Source: an uncultured Cohaesibacter sp. (GTDB lineage: Bacteria; Pseudomonadota; Alphaproteobacteria; Rhizobiales; Cohaesibacteraceae). Taken from it: DNA of 64,000 nucleotides. Shown one piece after another: positions 26,503-37,100 of this stretch. Location of the stretch: NCBI RefSeq assembly GCF_963664735.1, contig NZ_OY761553.1, positions 1,131,303-1,195,302 of the forward strand, given 5' to 3'. Both the position numbers and the translations under genes were made by a program. The notes beneath the pieces were generated by a model that had not been told where the DNA came from, made no database searches, and saw nothing but the letters and a program-made list of their open reading frames with translations. The first letter of the stretch is position 1; each line of letters opens with the position of its first letter.

Positions 26503-29175
26503 ATGACTGATATGGAAAATGTGACCCGTACCACATGCCCCTATTGCGGGGTCGGGTGCGGCGTCCTGATAGAGAAGCACCCGGATGGATCCGTAAGGGT
26601 CAAGGGCGATCCCGATCATCCGGCGAACTTTGGCCGCTTGTGCTCTAAGGGAACAGCCCTTGGTGATACTGTCGGGCTGGAAGAACGCCTTCTCTATCCG
26701 GAGATCAACGGCGAGCGCGCCAGTTGGGACAACGCACTCGATACGATTGCCGACCGCTTCAAGCAGATCATCGCCGAGGATGGCCCTGACGCCATTGCCT
26801 TCTATGTATCCGGCCAGATTCTCACAGAAGACTATTATGCAGCCAACAAGCTGATGAAGGGCGTAATCGGTTCTGCCAATATCGACACCAATTCGCGCCT
26901 TTGTATGGCCTCTTCAGTTGCCGGACACAAACGCGCATTCGGAGCAGATACGGTTCCGGGCTGTTATGAAGATCTCGAACTTGCGGATCTGATCGTGCTC
27001 ACAGGAACCAACCTCGCATGGTGTCATCCTGTGCTTTATCAACGTATTGTGCAGGCCAAGAAGGGCAACCCAAAGCTCAAGGTCGTTTTGATAGATCCAC
27101 GCCGCACGATGACCGCCGATATTGCGGACCTCCATTTACCCATCAGCCCAGATGGTGACATCGCATTATTTTTGGGGCTCTTGGCCGAGATCAGTCGATC
27201 CGATCAGTTTGATGCAAACTATGTGGGCGCCTACACCAACGGCATGGAAGATGCTGTGGCTTCTGCATGTTCTCTGTCACAAAAAGAGATCATGTCACAA
27301 ACTGGACTGACAGAAGCTGAATTGAAGACCTTTTACGAGCTTTTCGTTAGTAACGAAAAAGTCGTAACCATATATAGTCAAGGCGTAAATCAGTCTCGCG
27401 TAGGATCGAATAAGGTCAATGCCATCATCAATTGCCATTTGGCAACCGGTCGCATTGGACGCCCCGGCATGGGCCCCTTTTCAGTTACAGGACAGCCCAA
27501 CGCAATGGGAGGTCGTGAGGTTGGCGGACTCGCCAACATGCTGGCCTGCCACATGGACATCGAAAATCCGAGCCACCGCCGCATCGTTGGTGAGTTTTGG
27601 AAAAGCGGCACCTTGCCAACCGAACCTGGCCTTAAAGCAATAGAGCTGTTTCAGGCTGTGGCTGATGGCAAGATCAGGGCGCTCTGGATCATGTCAACCA
27701 ACCCGGTGGTCTCGATGCCTGACGCGAATGCGGTGCGTGCAGCCATCCAGTCCTGCCCTCTCGTCATTGTTTCTGACGTGCAAGCCCACACGGACACGCT
27801 AGATCTAGCGCACATCAAGCTTCCTGCAATCGCTTGGGGCGAAAAGGACGGGACCGTGACCAACTCCGAGCGATGCATTTCACGCCAGCGTTCGTTTCTG
27901 CCCGCTCCGGGTGAAGCCAAGGCGGATTGGTGGCATATGGCCGAAGTTGGTCGACGCATGGGGTATGGTTCGCTATTCGATTGGCAAGGCCCTGCCGACA
28001 TATTTCGTGAATATGCGGCTCTCAGCGCGGAACAGAATGAAGGTACAAGGGATTTTGACATCGGTGCTTGGCGGGACAAGGATGAAGAGGCCTATGGGAC
28101 AATGGCCCCATTCCAGTGGCCGGCCATCAAAGGAACCACAAGCACGTCCAATCATCGTTTCTTCGCCGATGGTGGTTTCTTTACGCCGGACCGCAAGGCT
28201 CGAGCAGTCAAGGTTACAACAGATTGCGCCCTTGAAGCTCAGGCCACCCTGCCCGACCATTCCTTTATTCTCAATACAGGCCGCGTGCGCGATCATTGGC
28301 ACACCATGACACGCACGGCACGAAGCGCCCGCTTGTCGGCGCATCTGTCCGAACCATATTGCGAGATTCATCCTGAAGACGCTCAAGAGCTGGAAATCAA
28401 GAATGGTGATCTTGTCCTCGTTGAAAATGCGCTAGGAAGCGTCATTGTTCGAGCCGCAATTTCAGACAAGATCAAGCAGGGCCAGCTGTTTGTTCCCATG
28501 CACTGGACCGACCAATATAGTGCCAACGCCCGTATTGATCAGCTTGTGCCATCCATCAAAGACCCTGTTTCCGGCCAACCCGCATCCAAATCGGCGCACG
28601 TCCGGATCTCACACGCCTCAATCGGCAGCTTCGGTTTTGCGGTTCTTCGCGATAAACCGGAAAACCTCACCCTTCCCTATTGGACACTTGCTCGCAGCAA
28701 AGATGGCTGGCGCCTCGAATTTGGCCTTGAGGAAAACGCGGGAGCTACATCTTCAAAATTCATCATGACGGCTCTGGGAATTGCCAGTTCAACGGAACCG
28801 CTCGTCTTTCTGGATCGGGCAAAGCAAAGATCCCGCTATGCGTGGTTCGACGGCGAGCATCTTGTCGCTTCGGTGTTTCTTGCCAAAGAACCGGTTACCA
28901 TATCCCGGGATTTTGTTTCCAGTCTGCTGGCGGGTAATTGGTCAAGCTTCGCGCAAAGGGCTCAGGTGATTGCAGGTGTACCCGGCAAAGAAACGCCGGA
29001 TAAGGGAAAGATCATCTGCGCCTGCATGAATGTAGGTCTTAATGAAATAACTGCGGCCAAAGCCAAGGGCTGTTGTTCGGTAGACGCCATAGGCAAGGCA
29101 ACTGGCGCCGGGACTAACTGTGGTTCCTGCAAACCCGAAATAGCGGAGATGCTTCATGACGTTGCAGCAGAATAA
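26503..29175 (+). CDS. nasA: Assimilatory nitrate reductase catalytic subunit
   Basis: An 890-residue molybdopterin enzyme that reduces nitrate to nitrite in the cytoplasm. The N-terminus holds a [4Fe-4S] site (TTCPYCGVGCGV ... RLCSKG). The bis-MGD domains follow, including NSRLCMASSVAGHKRAFGAD and TGQPNAMGGREVGGLANML. Near the C-terminus a BFD-like [2Fe-2S] module (ICACMNVGLNEI ... TNCGSCKPEI) likely receives electrons from the NasB flavoprotein. In-frame ATGs at 26491, 26503 and 26512 are possible; I choose 26503. It overlaps the following gene by 20 bases. Confidence 0.94.
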   Translation: MTDMENVTRTTCPYCGVGCGVLIEKHPDGSVRVKGDPDHPANFGRLCSKGTALGDTVGLEERLLYPEINGERASWDNALDTIADRFKQIIAEDGPDAIAFYVSGQILTEDYYAANKLMKGVIGSANIDTNSRLCMASSVAGHKRAFGADTVPGCYEDLELADLIVLTGTNLAWCHPVLYQRIVQAKKGNPKLKVVLIDPRRTMTADIADLHLPISPDGDIALFLGLLAEISRSDQFDANYVGAYTNGMEDAVASACSLSQKEIMSQTGLTEAELKTFYELFVSNEKVVTIYSQGVNQSRVGSNKVNAIINCHLATGRIGRPGMGPFSVTGQPNAMGGREVGGLANMLACHMDIENPSHRRIVGEFWKSGTLPTEPGLKAIELFQAVADGKIRALWIMSTNPVVSMPDANAVRAAIQSCPLVIVSDVQAHTDTLDLAHIKLPAIAWGEKDGTVTNSERCISRQRSFLPAPGEAKADWWHMAEVGRRMGYGSLFDWQGPADIFREYAALSAEQNEGTRDFDIGAWRDKDEEAYGTMAPFQWPAIKGTTSTSNHRFFADGGFFTPDRKARAVKVTTDCALEAQATLPDHSFILNTGRVRDHWHTMTRTARSARLSAHLSEPYCEIHPEDAQELEIKNGDLVLVENALGSVIVRAAISDKIKQGQLFVPMHWTDQYSANARIDQLVPSIKDPVSGQPASKSAHVRISHASIGSFGFAVLRDKPENLTLPYWTLARSKDGWRLEFGLEENAGATSSKFIMTALGIASSTEPLVFLDRAKQRSRYAWFDGEHLVASVFLAKEPVTISRDFVSSLLAGNWSSFAQRAQVIAGVPGKETPDKGKIICACMNVGLNEITAAKAKGCCSVDAIGKATGAGTNCGSCKPEIAEMLHDVAAE

Positions 29176-30295
29176 AACCCCGAATCCGAAACGGGCCCGG
29201 CGCAAAGATCACATCGCAGACCTTGCAACATTGCCGGTCTTTTTCAACCTGAAAGGTCAGAAGGTCGTACTCGCGGGCTCAAGCGATGGCGCGGCATGGA
29301 AAGCCGAACTGCTCGCCGCAGCCGGAGCTATTGTCCATATTTACGCGCCTGATCCCGGTGAAGAGATGCGCCTTTTGCTCGAGGCAGAACATACTGTCAG
29401 CCGTCACTATGTCTGGCATCAGGAAATCTGGACACATGATTGTTTTAGCGGTGCAACGCTGGCAATCGGCGATATTGAAGAAAGAGATGAGGCTGAGCGC
29501 TTTGTCGCTGCGGCAAATATTGCGGGCGCCGTGGTCAACATCATTGATAACCCCGACTATTGCCAATTCCAGTTTGGTTCCATCGTCAATCGGTCTCCCG
29601 TGGTCATCAGCATTTCAACCGATGGAGCAGCCCCCATATTGGGACAAGCCATCCGGCGCCGAATTGAAAGTCTTATCCCCCCCATGATCGCAAACTGGGC
29701 TCAATTGGCACAACAGCTGCGCCCGGTAGTGATGAAGCGCTTCAAACCCGGATCAGGTCGCCGTCGTTTCTGGGAAGCCTTCGTCGATCGCGCCTTTTCT
29801 GGCAACACTGCAACCACTGCCACCACCATTGAAGAGATCCTCACTGACGCAAACCTCGCGTCAGCAGGAAAATGCGGCAAGGTGACTTTTATCGATACAT
29901 GGCATGGGCAAGGCGATCTGTTGCCCATGCGTGCGATTCGCGCTTTGCATTCTGCCGATATCATCGTGTATGGAGATGAGACGAGCAGTGAAATTCTCGA
30001 ATTGGCCCGGCGTGAGGCACGTCGCCTTTCCATCAATGATGCAGTCAGCAGTCTTGGTGAAACTTGCGAGGATACGACAGCCCTCTTAGGAAAACTTGCC
30101 CGCTCGGGCAAGCACGTTGTGCGCCTGACTTCGTCTACAGAGCATCCCGGCATGTCTCTTCAAGACGAAGAACTGGCCCTTGCCAAGCAGAATATTCAGA
30201 CCAGCTTCATTCCAACCATTGGAAAATCGATGGAAGCCATGGAAGCGAGCAAAGCTGGAAGCCCCGCTATGAAAAAGGCTGGATCCATGATGTGA
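29156..30295 (+). CDS. Siroheme synthase-like protein: precorrin-2 dehydrogenase domain plus degenerate methyltransferase-like domain
   Basis: A 379-residue protein. Residues 25-205 match the CysG N-terminal NAD-binding and dimerisation region (LPVFFNLKGQKVVLAGSSDGAAWKAEL, IDNPDYCQFQFGSIVNRSPVVISISTDG). Residues 241-356 keep the outline of the first lobe of a uroporphyrinogen methyltransferase, but its motifs are lost: WHGQGD replaces GxGPGD and VVRLTSSTEHPG replaces the RLKGGDPF loop. The second lobe is missing (CysG is usually above 450 residues). It probably makes sirohydrochlorin or siroheme from precorrin-2 for NirA but cannot methylate. Last gene of the nrt-nas operon. Confidence 0.82.
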   Translation: MTLQQNKTPNPKRARRKDHIADLATLPVFFNLKGQKVVLAGSSDGAAWKAELLAAAGAIVHIYAPDPGEEMRLLLEAEHTVSRHYVWHQEIWTHDCFSGATLAIGDIEERDEAERFVAAANIAGAVVNIIDNPDYCQFQFGSIVNRSPVVISISTDGAAPILGQAIRRRIESLIPPMIANWAQLAQQLRPVVMKRFKPGSGRRRFWEAFVDRAFSGNTATTATTIEEILTDANLASAGKCGKVTFIDTWHGQGDLLPMRAIRALHSADIIVYGDETSSEILELARREARRLSINDAVSSLGETCEDTTALLGKLARSGKHVVRLTSSTEHPGMSLQDEELALAKQNIQTSFIPTIGKSMEAMEASKAGSPAMKKAGSMM

Positions 30296-30305
30296 TCCAG
30301 CCCCT
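30277..30305 (+). terminator. Terminator at the end of the nrt-nas operon
   Basis: A perfect 9-bp stem (GGCTGGATC at 30277-30285, GATCCAGCC at 30294-30302) starts within the last codons of the previous gene and is followed by CCTTT. The T-run is short, so strength is uncertain. Confidence 0.6.
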
Positions 30306-30417
30306 TTCATCTTAGCGGCAAAGCGCTCCACTGTCGCCGCTCCTTTAGCGCATTACGCGTTTCTCATTTTGATCATGAACGCTTTGCAGAAAAGCCTTAT
30401 AGCTAGTCGCCAAACAT

Positions 30418-30834
30418 TCAGGCCAATATGTTGTAATCATTGTCTGAAACTGGTTCCAACCATTCGTTAGATGTGTTTTCTCCGGGCACTTCCACGGCGA
30501 GATGGGCAAACCAGCTATCCTTGGCGGCGCCGTGCCAATGCTTAACACCGGCCGGAATAATGACCACGTCGCCGGGCCTGAGAGACTGGGCCGGTTTACC
30601 AAATTCCTGATACCAGCCCTTGCCAGACGTGCAAAGCAGGATCTGCCCACCGCCGGTTTCCGCTTTGTGTATGTGCCAGTTGTTTCTGCATCCGGGTTCG
30701 AAGGTAACATTGCCGATGAACACACCTTCGCTCGACAGGATATTCAGATAGCTTTGACCTACGAAATACTGAGCATAGGCGGTATTTTCGGCTCCACGTT
30801 CAAAGATAGCATCAGGGTTCTGTTCTTTGGACAT
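30418..30834 (-). CDS. Cupin-domain protein
   Basis: A 138-residue single-domain cupin. Motif 1 is present as GCRNNWHIHKAETGGGQILLCTSGKG, with His and Glu metal ligands, and motif 2 as PGDVVIIPAGVKHWHGAA. It resembles small cupins often annotated beside carboxymuconolactone-decarboxylase-like proteins, but no such partner is here. I start at the ATG at 30834 (MSKEQNPDAIF), with GGAG 8 bases upstream. It is convergent with the nrt-nas operon and appears to be a single gene. Substrate unknown. Confidence 0.85.
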   Translation of the reverse strand: MSKEQNPDAIFERGAENTAYAQYFVGQSYLNILSSEGVFIGNVTFEPGCRNNWHIHKAETGGGQILLCTSGKGWYQEFGKPAQSLRPGDVVIIPAGVKHWHGAAKDSWFAHLAVEVPGENTSNEWLEPVSDNDYNILA

Positions 30835-31176
30835 TCTTAGTTGCTCCACTAGATTTTGCCCGAATTGGCACATTGGCTCCATGTTCACTCTTCAAGAAAG
30901 AATGAAATGCAAGCTCTTGCGCCACCCACCTCTTCATCCATGGTCATGATTGGATGGGGGAAGGTCAACGAAGTTGAAATTCGAGAATTATTGCAAGGTT
31001 TATCGCTGCGTCTAGCTGCAATTTAAGCCACCGAATAGAAATGATAAGGCCAGAAAACACGCATTCATTTATGCAGGTCATTCATATATTAAAACGGCCT
31101 AGCGCCATGATCGCAGCAATAGGCAGAGCGCCTTAGGGAAGCGCAAAGATGGTCAATGCGCTATTCCTGTCAAGGT
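30835..31176. other. Gap of about 340 bases without a recognisable gene
   Basis: Lies between the cupin start and the end of the large exoprotein gene, both leftward. It must hold the cupin promoter, but I see no convincing -35/-10 pair, operator or terminator in it. Confidence 0.4.
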
Positions 31177-34100
31177 TCATAGACCTCTGGCACAGCCATT
31201 GCTGATCAGGCACAGGAATGCACCAGCGTCTTCTATTTCAATATCACCTTGCTCTTGTTGTATTGGAGAAGCCTCTTTTGGACCCTGTCTTTGTCTCTCG
31301 GCAGAGCCCAGAGGTGGAACAATGAGTTCAACCAGCGACGCCGCGCTATTTGCCGGTACGATGCGATTAACAGTCAGAGTACCTGCCTCATAGGTGACAG
31401 TGTAATTGCTCGAGGCAGCGAGAGTTCCTTGTGTGATGGCATAGGTCCCGACTTCAGACATGGCGTGAGCTTCGGTTGCGAGAACTCCCTTCAGGACATC
31501 ACCATTAACGAGGCCAAAGCCACCGACACGATAAGTCAGCGTGCCATTATTGTTGCCATAGCTGCGCCTGAGATCATTCGCCGTGATGGTAATCGCCCTT
31601 TGGGTAATAGTCAGGGTGCCTGCATTATAGCTTACGGCGTAGTTGTTCGACGCTGAAAGCGTGCCTTGGGTAATAGCATAGGTCCCGACATCAGCCTCCC
31701 CCCCTGCCGATGTGAGCGCTCCGGTCAGGCGGTCCCCATTGGCGAGCCCTGATCCGCCGACGCTGTAAGTCAGCAAGCCATTGTCGTCACCGTAGATGCG
31801 GCTGAGATCATCGGCGGTGATGGTGATGGCGCGGGCCGTAATGGTCAAAGTGCCCGCATTATAGCTGATGGCGTAGTTGCTCGATGCTGTTAGCGTGCCT
31901 TGGGTAATGGCATAGGTGCCGACATCAGCCGTAACCCCTACCGATGTCAAAGCGCCGGTCAGGCCGTCACCATTGACGAAGCCAGAACCACCCACTTTGT
32001 AGGTAAATGTTCCGTTGCTGTCGCCATACGTGCGACTGTCGTCATCGGCAGTAATGGTGATTGCGCGCGCAGTTACGGTCAAGGTGCCTGACTTATAGCT
32101 GATGGCATAATTGCTCGATGCTGAAAGCGTGCCTTGGGTGATGGCATAGGTGCCGACATTAGAGGTGGTGTCGGCTGTTGTTGTCAGTGCCCCTGTCAGG
32201 CTGTCACCATTAACAAGGCCCGAACCACCCACGTTGTAGGTAAACGTGCCGTTGCTGTCGCCATAAGTGCGGCTGTCGTCATCGGCAGTAATGGTGATAG
32301 CGCGGGCAGTCACAGTAAGCGTGCCAGCAGTAAAGGCTGTGATATTATAATTGCTCGATGCGGCAAGCGTGCCCTGGGTGATGGCAAAGGTGCCAACGTC
32401 AGTGGTGGTGTCGGCTGTTGTTGCTAGTGCTCCGGTCAGGCTGTCACCATTAACAAGGCCCGAACCACCCACGTTGTAGGTAAACGTGCCGTTGCTGTCG
32501 CCATAAGTGCGGCTGTCGTCATCGGCAGTAATGGTAATAGCGCGAGCTGTCACCGTAAGCGTGCCAGCTGTGAAGGCCGTAATGCTATAATTGCTCGATG
32601 CAGCAAGCGTGCCCTGGGTAATGGCATAGGTGCCAACGTCAGAGGTGGTGTCGGCTGTTGTTGTCAGTGCTCCGGTCAGTGTATCACTATTGGCAAGGCC
32701 TGATCCGCCCACCGTATAGGTAAGTGTGCCGTTGCTGTCGCCATACGTGCGGCTGAGATCATCTGCCGTAATGGTGATAGCGCGAGCTGTGACGCTCAAG
32801 GTGCCAGCAGTATAGGTTACGGCATAATTGCTTGATGCTGCGAGGGTTCCTTGCGTTATTGAATAGGTGCCGACATCAGACGTGCTGTCTGCCGTAGTGG
32901 CCAGACTGCCGGTCAAACTGTCATCGTTGACCAAGCCATCTCCGCCCAATTTGTATGACAGCGAGCCATTGGTATCGCCATAGGTGCGGCTGAGATCATC
33001 TGCCGTAATGGTGATGGCGCGGGCTGTGACGCTCAAGGTGCCGGCCGTATAGGTCACATCATAATTGCTTGAGGCAGAGAGTGTGCCTTGAGAGATGGCA
33101 TAATCTCCAACGCTTGAGGAAGAAACCGCCGTTGTTGTTAGTGTTCCAGTCAAGCTGTCACCATTGACCAAGCCAGATCCGCCCACAGTATAAGTAAGCG
33201 TACCGTTGGTGTTGCCATAGGTGCGGCTGAAGTCATCGGCAGTAATCGTGATGGCGCGGGCCGTAACGGTTCTGTTTATCGCGCCATAGGTAAAGACACG
33301 ATAAGCAACCCCGTTTGAACTTTGAACAGTGCTGTTGCTGGTCGTCATGTCTGACGTTGTCGTTCCGACTGACGTGGTGGGGTCAACAGAAAACGTATCG
33401 CTGTTCAAGGTCAGACTGTCGTCGCTATCTCCAAAGACATAGGTATCTGTACCCCCTGCCGATACAATAGATGACACGGTAGCCGAGCTTTCGCCATAAG
33501 CAGATTTGATATTGAGGCCCTCAAACCAGACTACGGGCGTGACCGCATAAAGCTCAGGATAGTATCCATCGCTGGGCGGGGCCCAGACATTGTCGAAATC
33601 CCAATCCGTAGCCAACGCCATGAAAGTGGCGGTATTCTGAAACTGCGTAGTCGTCAACCCGGTAGCATCAATCGTTGAAGCGGTTGAAATTTTTCCCGCC
33701 GCCGTGGATTGCTCTGTAGTTGTTTTATTCCAGAATGAATTCCGTATCGTAACACCGGCTGCCAAACCAACAAGACCACCGAGTCCACCCATAAGCTGTG
33801 TACTTTCAACTTGGCCAGTGGCATAGCTGTACTCAATGGTACTAGAATTGGCCTTACCGACGAGGCCTCCAGCATAATTGGTAGCGCTCACATCCCCGCT
33901 GGCATAACTATTTGAAATAACGCTATTGGTGTCAGCCAGACCGACCAAGCCTCCGACATACATGTAATAGGTCGCAGAGACATCACCAGAGGCGTAGCTT
34001 GATGTAATTGTTCCCTTTAGCTTACCAACAAGCCCCCCGATATAATCATCGCCGTAAACAGAAGCCATAGCATAGCTGTTTGAGACGTCCCCAACGCTGA

Positions 34101-37100
34101 CCCCAACAAGTCCGCCAACATAGTCGCTGCCCTCGACCCGTCCGGAGGCATGGCTGTTCGAGACCAAACCTGAAGAATAGCCAACCAGAGCGCCTACGCC
34201 GTTGCCGGTTCCTCCCACATACGCATCTATCAGGCCAATATTGGTTATCGTCCCAGAAGAATAACCAAACAGGCCGATATAATCGCTGGAACCAGCATGG
34301 ATGGTCAGGTCGGAAATGGTATGGCCATCGCCATCAATGGTTCCTGAGAAACTTGAACTGCTCGATCCGAGCGGGATAAATCCTTCTGAGCCCCAGATAC
34401 CGGCGTCACTATCCTCTGCATCAGTTTCGCTGGCGTCAATATCATCTATCAGCACATAGCTGGCTGTCAGGTCTGCGCCGACAAGAGCCAGTTGGTGCAG
34501 ATTAGAGACGGTTATGACACCCGCAGAGGCTTCGCTCGCCTCGGATCGCAGGATCGGGCGCATGTCTCCGGTCTGATACCAGACGGTGTCAAAATCCCAA
34601 TTATAGCTTGAGTAACCAGCACTTGTGCGTGCCTTGGCCGTGGTTAGTGCGGTTGCACCAACGGACGAAGAGGTGTTATCTCCTACAGCACTTGATTGTC
34701 CTGTTGTCTCTTCATCCCAGTATGAGGTGGTGATTGTGCTAGTATACGCCATCCCGGAAATACCACCAACATAGTTTGTTCCCGAAACCGCCCCGGATGC
34801 ATAGCTATTGCTCAGAGTTGAAGAAACCATCCAACCGATCAATCCACCGACATAGCTTGTTCCCTCAACATTACCCGTAGCGTAAGTGTAACTAATGGAG
34901 CCATCATAAACATACCCGACTAATCCTCCAGCCCAGTATTTCGCATTTACGTTTCCAGTGGCATAGCTGTTGGAAATGCTTGCTTGCTCTAGGTCCCCGA
35001 CCAATCCGGCAACAGCGGTATTTCCCGTTACCTCACCTGTGGCATAACTTGATGTTATTGTCGCAAACGATAATCCAACCAATCCGCCTACGTTCATTCC
35101 ACCATATATTGAAGAACCAACAGTCACATCAGCATGGCTGTTACTGACGCTTCCCTCTGCATAGCCGATTAGCCCACCACTATTATCATCTCCTAAAGCA
35201 GTCCCGGTGGCATAGCTGTAGCTCACGGCGCCGGTCGAGTAACCGACGAGTGTACCAAGATAGTCATCTCCGCTCACATAAGCATCGAGAAGGCCGATAT
35301 TTGAAATGGTTCCCGTTGAATAACCAAACAAGCCGATATAGTCGCTGGATCCCGCTTTGATAGTTAGATTGGAGATGGTATGCCCAAGCCCGGTAAAGGT
35401 GCCTGAAAATGCACTCGAACTGGAAGTCCCAACAACAGCTTTGTTATATGTTGTGCCAGAAGCATCAAGATCTTCCGCCAAGGCGTAATAACCAGAAAGT
35501 CCGGTCGTATCGATATCGTCCAGCTCTTCCATGGAATGGATAAGAGTGTAGTTTGCTCCATTAATCGTCAGTGATGCGTTGGCACCTGACAGCGTGATCG
35601 ATGAACCGGACTGGATGGAATAGTCGCCTGCGGTGGTCGTCAGCACGAGACCAGCTGCGTCGCCGCTCGCGGTAATATCAGCATTGATATAAATATCGTT
35701 GGCGGCGGAGAGCGTCAAAGTCGTATCGGCAGACCAGCTTATATCACTTGCAACGGTTATGTTGCCTTCGGATGAAGAAATGCTAGATCCCTCGATAAGC
35801 AAATTTGAACTACCGAGCAAGGTTTCTACCGATGATACTGAAATATAAGTTGTATCAGAGAAGGCCGTTATGACAACAGGATCGGAATTCGATGAGACCG
35901 AGCGGCTTCCAGACGAGGTATCCCCGATAATTACGTTCGCAGGATCAAGCAGCAGGGTGCCATAGGTCCCGCTCTCGGAGCTGAGATCGACGTTGCCACT
36001 AAACTCAAGTAGAGCCTTGCCGGAAACTTCCGCATCACCGCCTGCGCCGATGCCAGCGCCAATCGCGGTGATCGTTCCAGCATAGCTCGTCAGATCGTTC
36101 GACCAGACCACAACGTCGCCGCCGTTACCATCTTCTGTTGCATTGGCGTTGATGGTGGTGGTTTCATCAATCGTCATGGTCGATGCTGTTTGCAGACCGT
36201 CTGCCCCATGCTTCAGGCCACCAATATTGATTGTGCCTCCGCCTGCGGCGCCGGAAGCATCAATGCTGGCTCCTTCAAGATCAATTGCGTCACCGGTAAT
36301 GGTAACCGAGCCGCCTTTGCCCTTTTGAGCCGAAGCAACCACCTTGCCCGTAACCTTGACCTTGCCACCAGCACCGCCACCAAAGGTGATGGCGCCATTG
36401 TGGCCACTAATGGTTTTGGCCTCCACCAGTCCGGACATATTGATCGCCTGCCGTGCCGCATTGCGTGCCGTGGCAGCCTTCATGACGACGGTGCCACCAT
36501 TGGCTGAGAGGGTGCCGCCACTCTCCACCAGAGCCCCATCATCTTCGGCTCCGTCTGCCGTTGGAACTGCCACTTGCAGGAAGCCGTCACCAGAAAGATC
36601 AAGCGTGGCTTGTTCGCCTGAGCCTAGCCCGATCTTACCCATAGGGACTGCGATCAGGCCATCATTCTTGACCGTTCCGCCCATTAGCGCTGCGTACCCT
36701 CCGCGGCCAATGGTAATAACACCATCATTGGAAACACCTGCAGAGGAGCCGGAGCCGCTAAAGGTCAGATTATCGGACAGGAAGTCTTCATCCACTATGT
36801 CCAGCGTCGAGGCAACAAAACCGCCTCCAACATTGACCGTGCCGGTGGATGTAATAGCGATACCATTGGGATTGATGAGATAGACCTGACCATTGGCGGT
36901 AAGAGACCCGGCAATGCTGGAACCGGTCGCACCCGTTACCCTGTTAAGAATGGCAGACGTCTTACTGGGCTGGACGAATTGAACACTACTATTCTGGCCG
37001 ATCGAGAAACTGTTCCAATTAACGATCGCCTTGTCTGAACCTTGGGTGACCGTCATGGACGCGCCCGATTGACCGATACTAACCGAACCGGATGAAACGC

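Noticed and set aside
31366-33261. Regular repeats of about 237 bases that might suggest a CRISPR array or satellite DNA
   Set aside because: The repeats stay in frame, encode MBG-type protein domains and lack short repeats with unique spacers.
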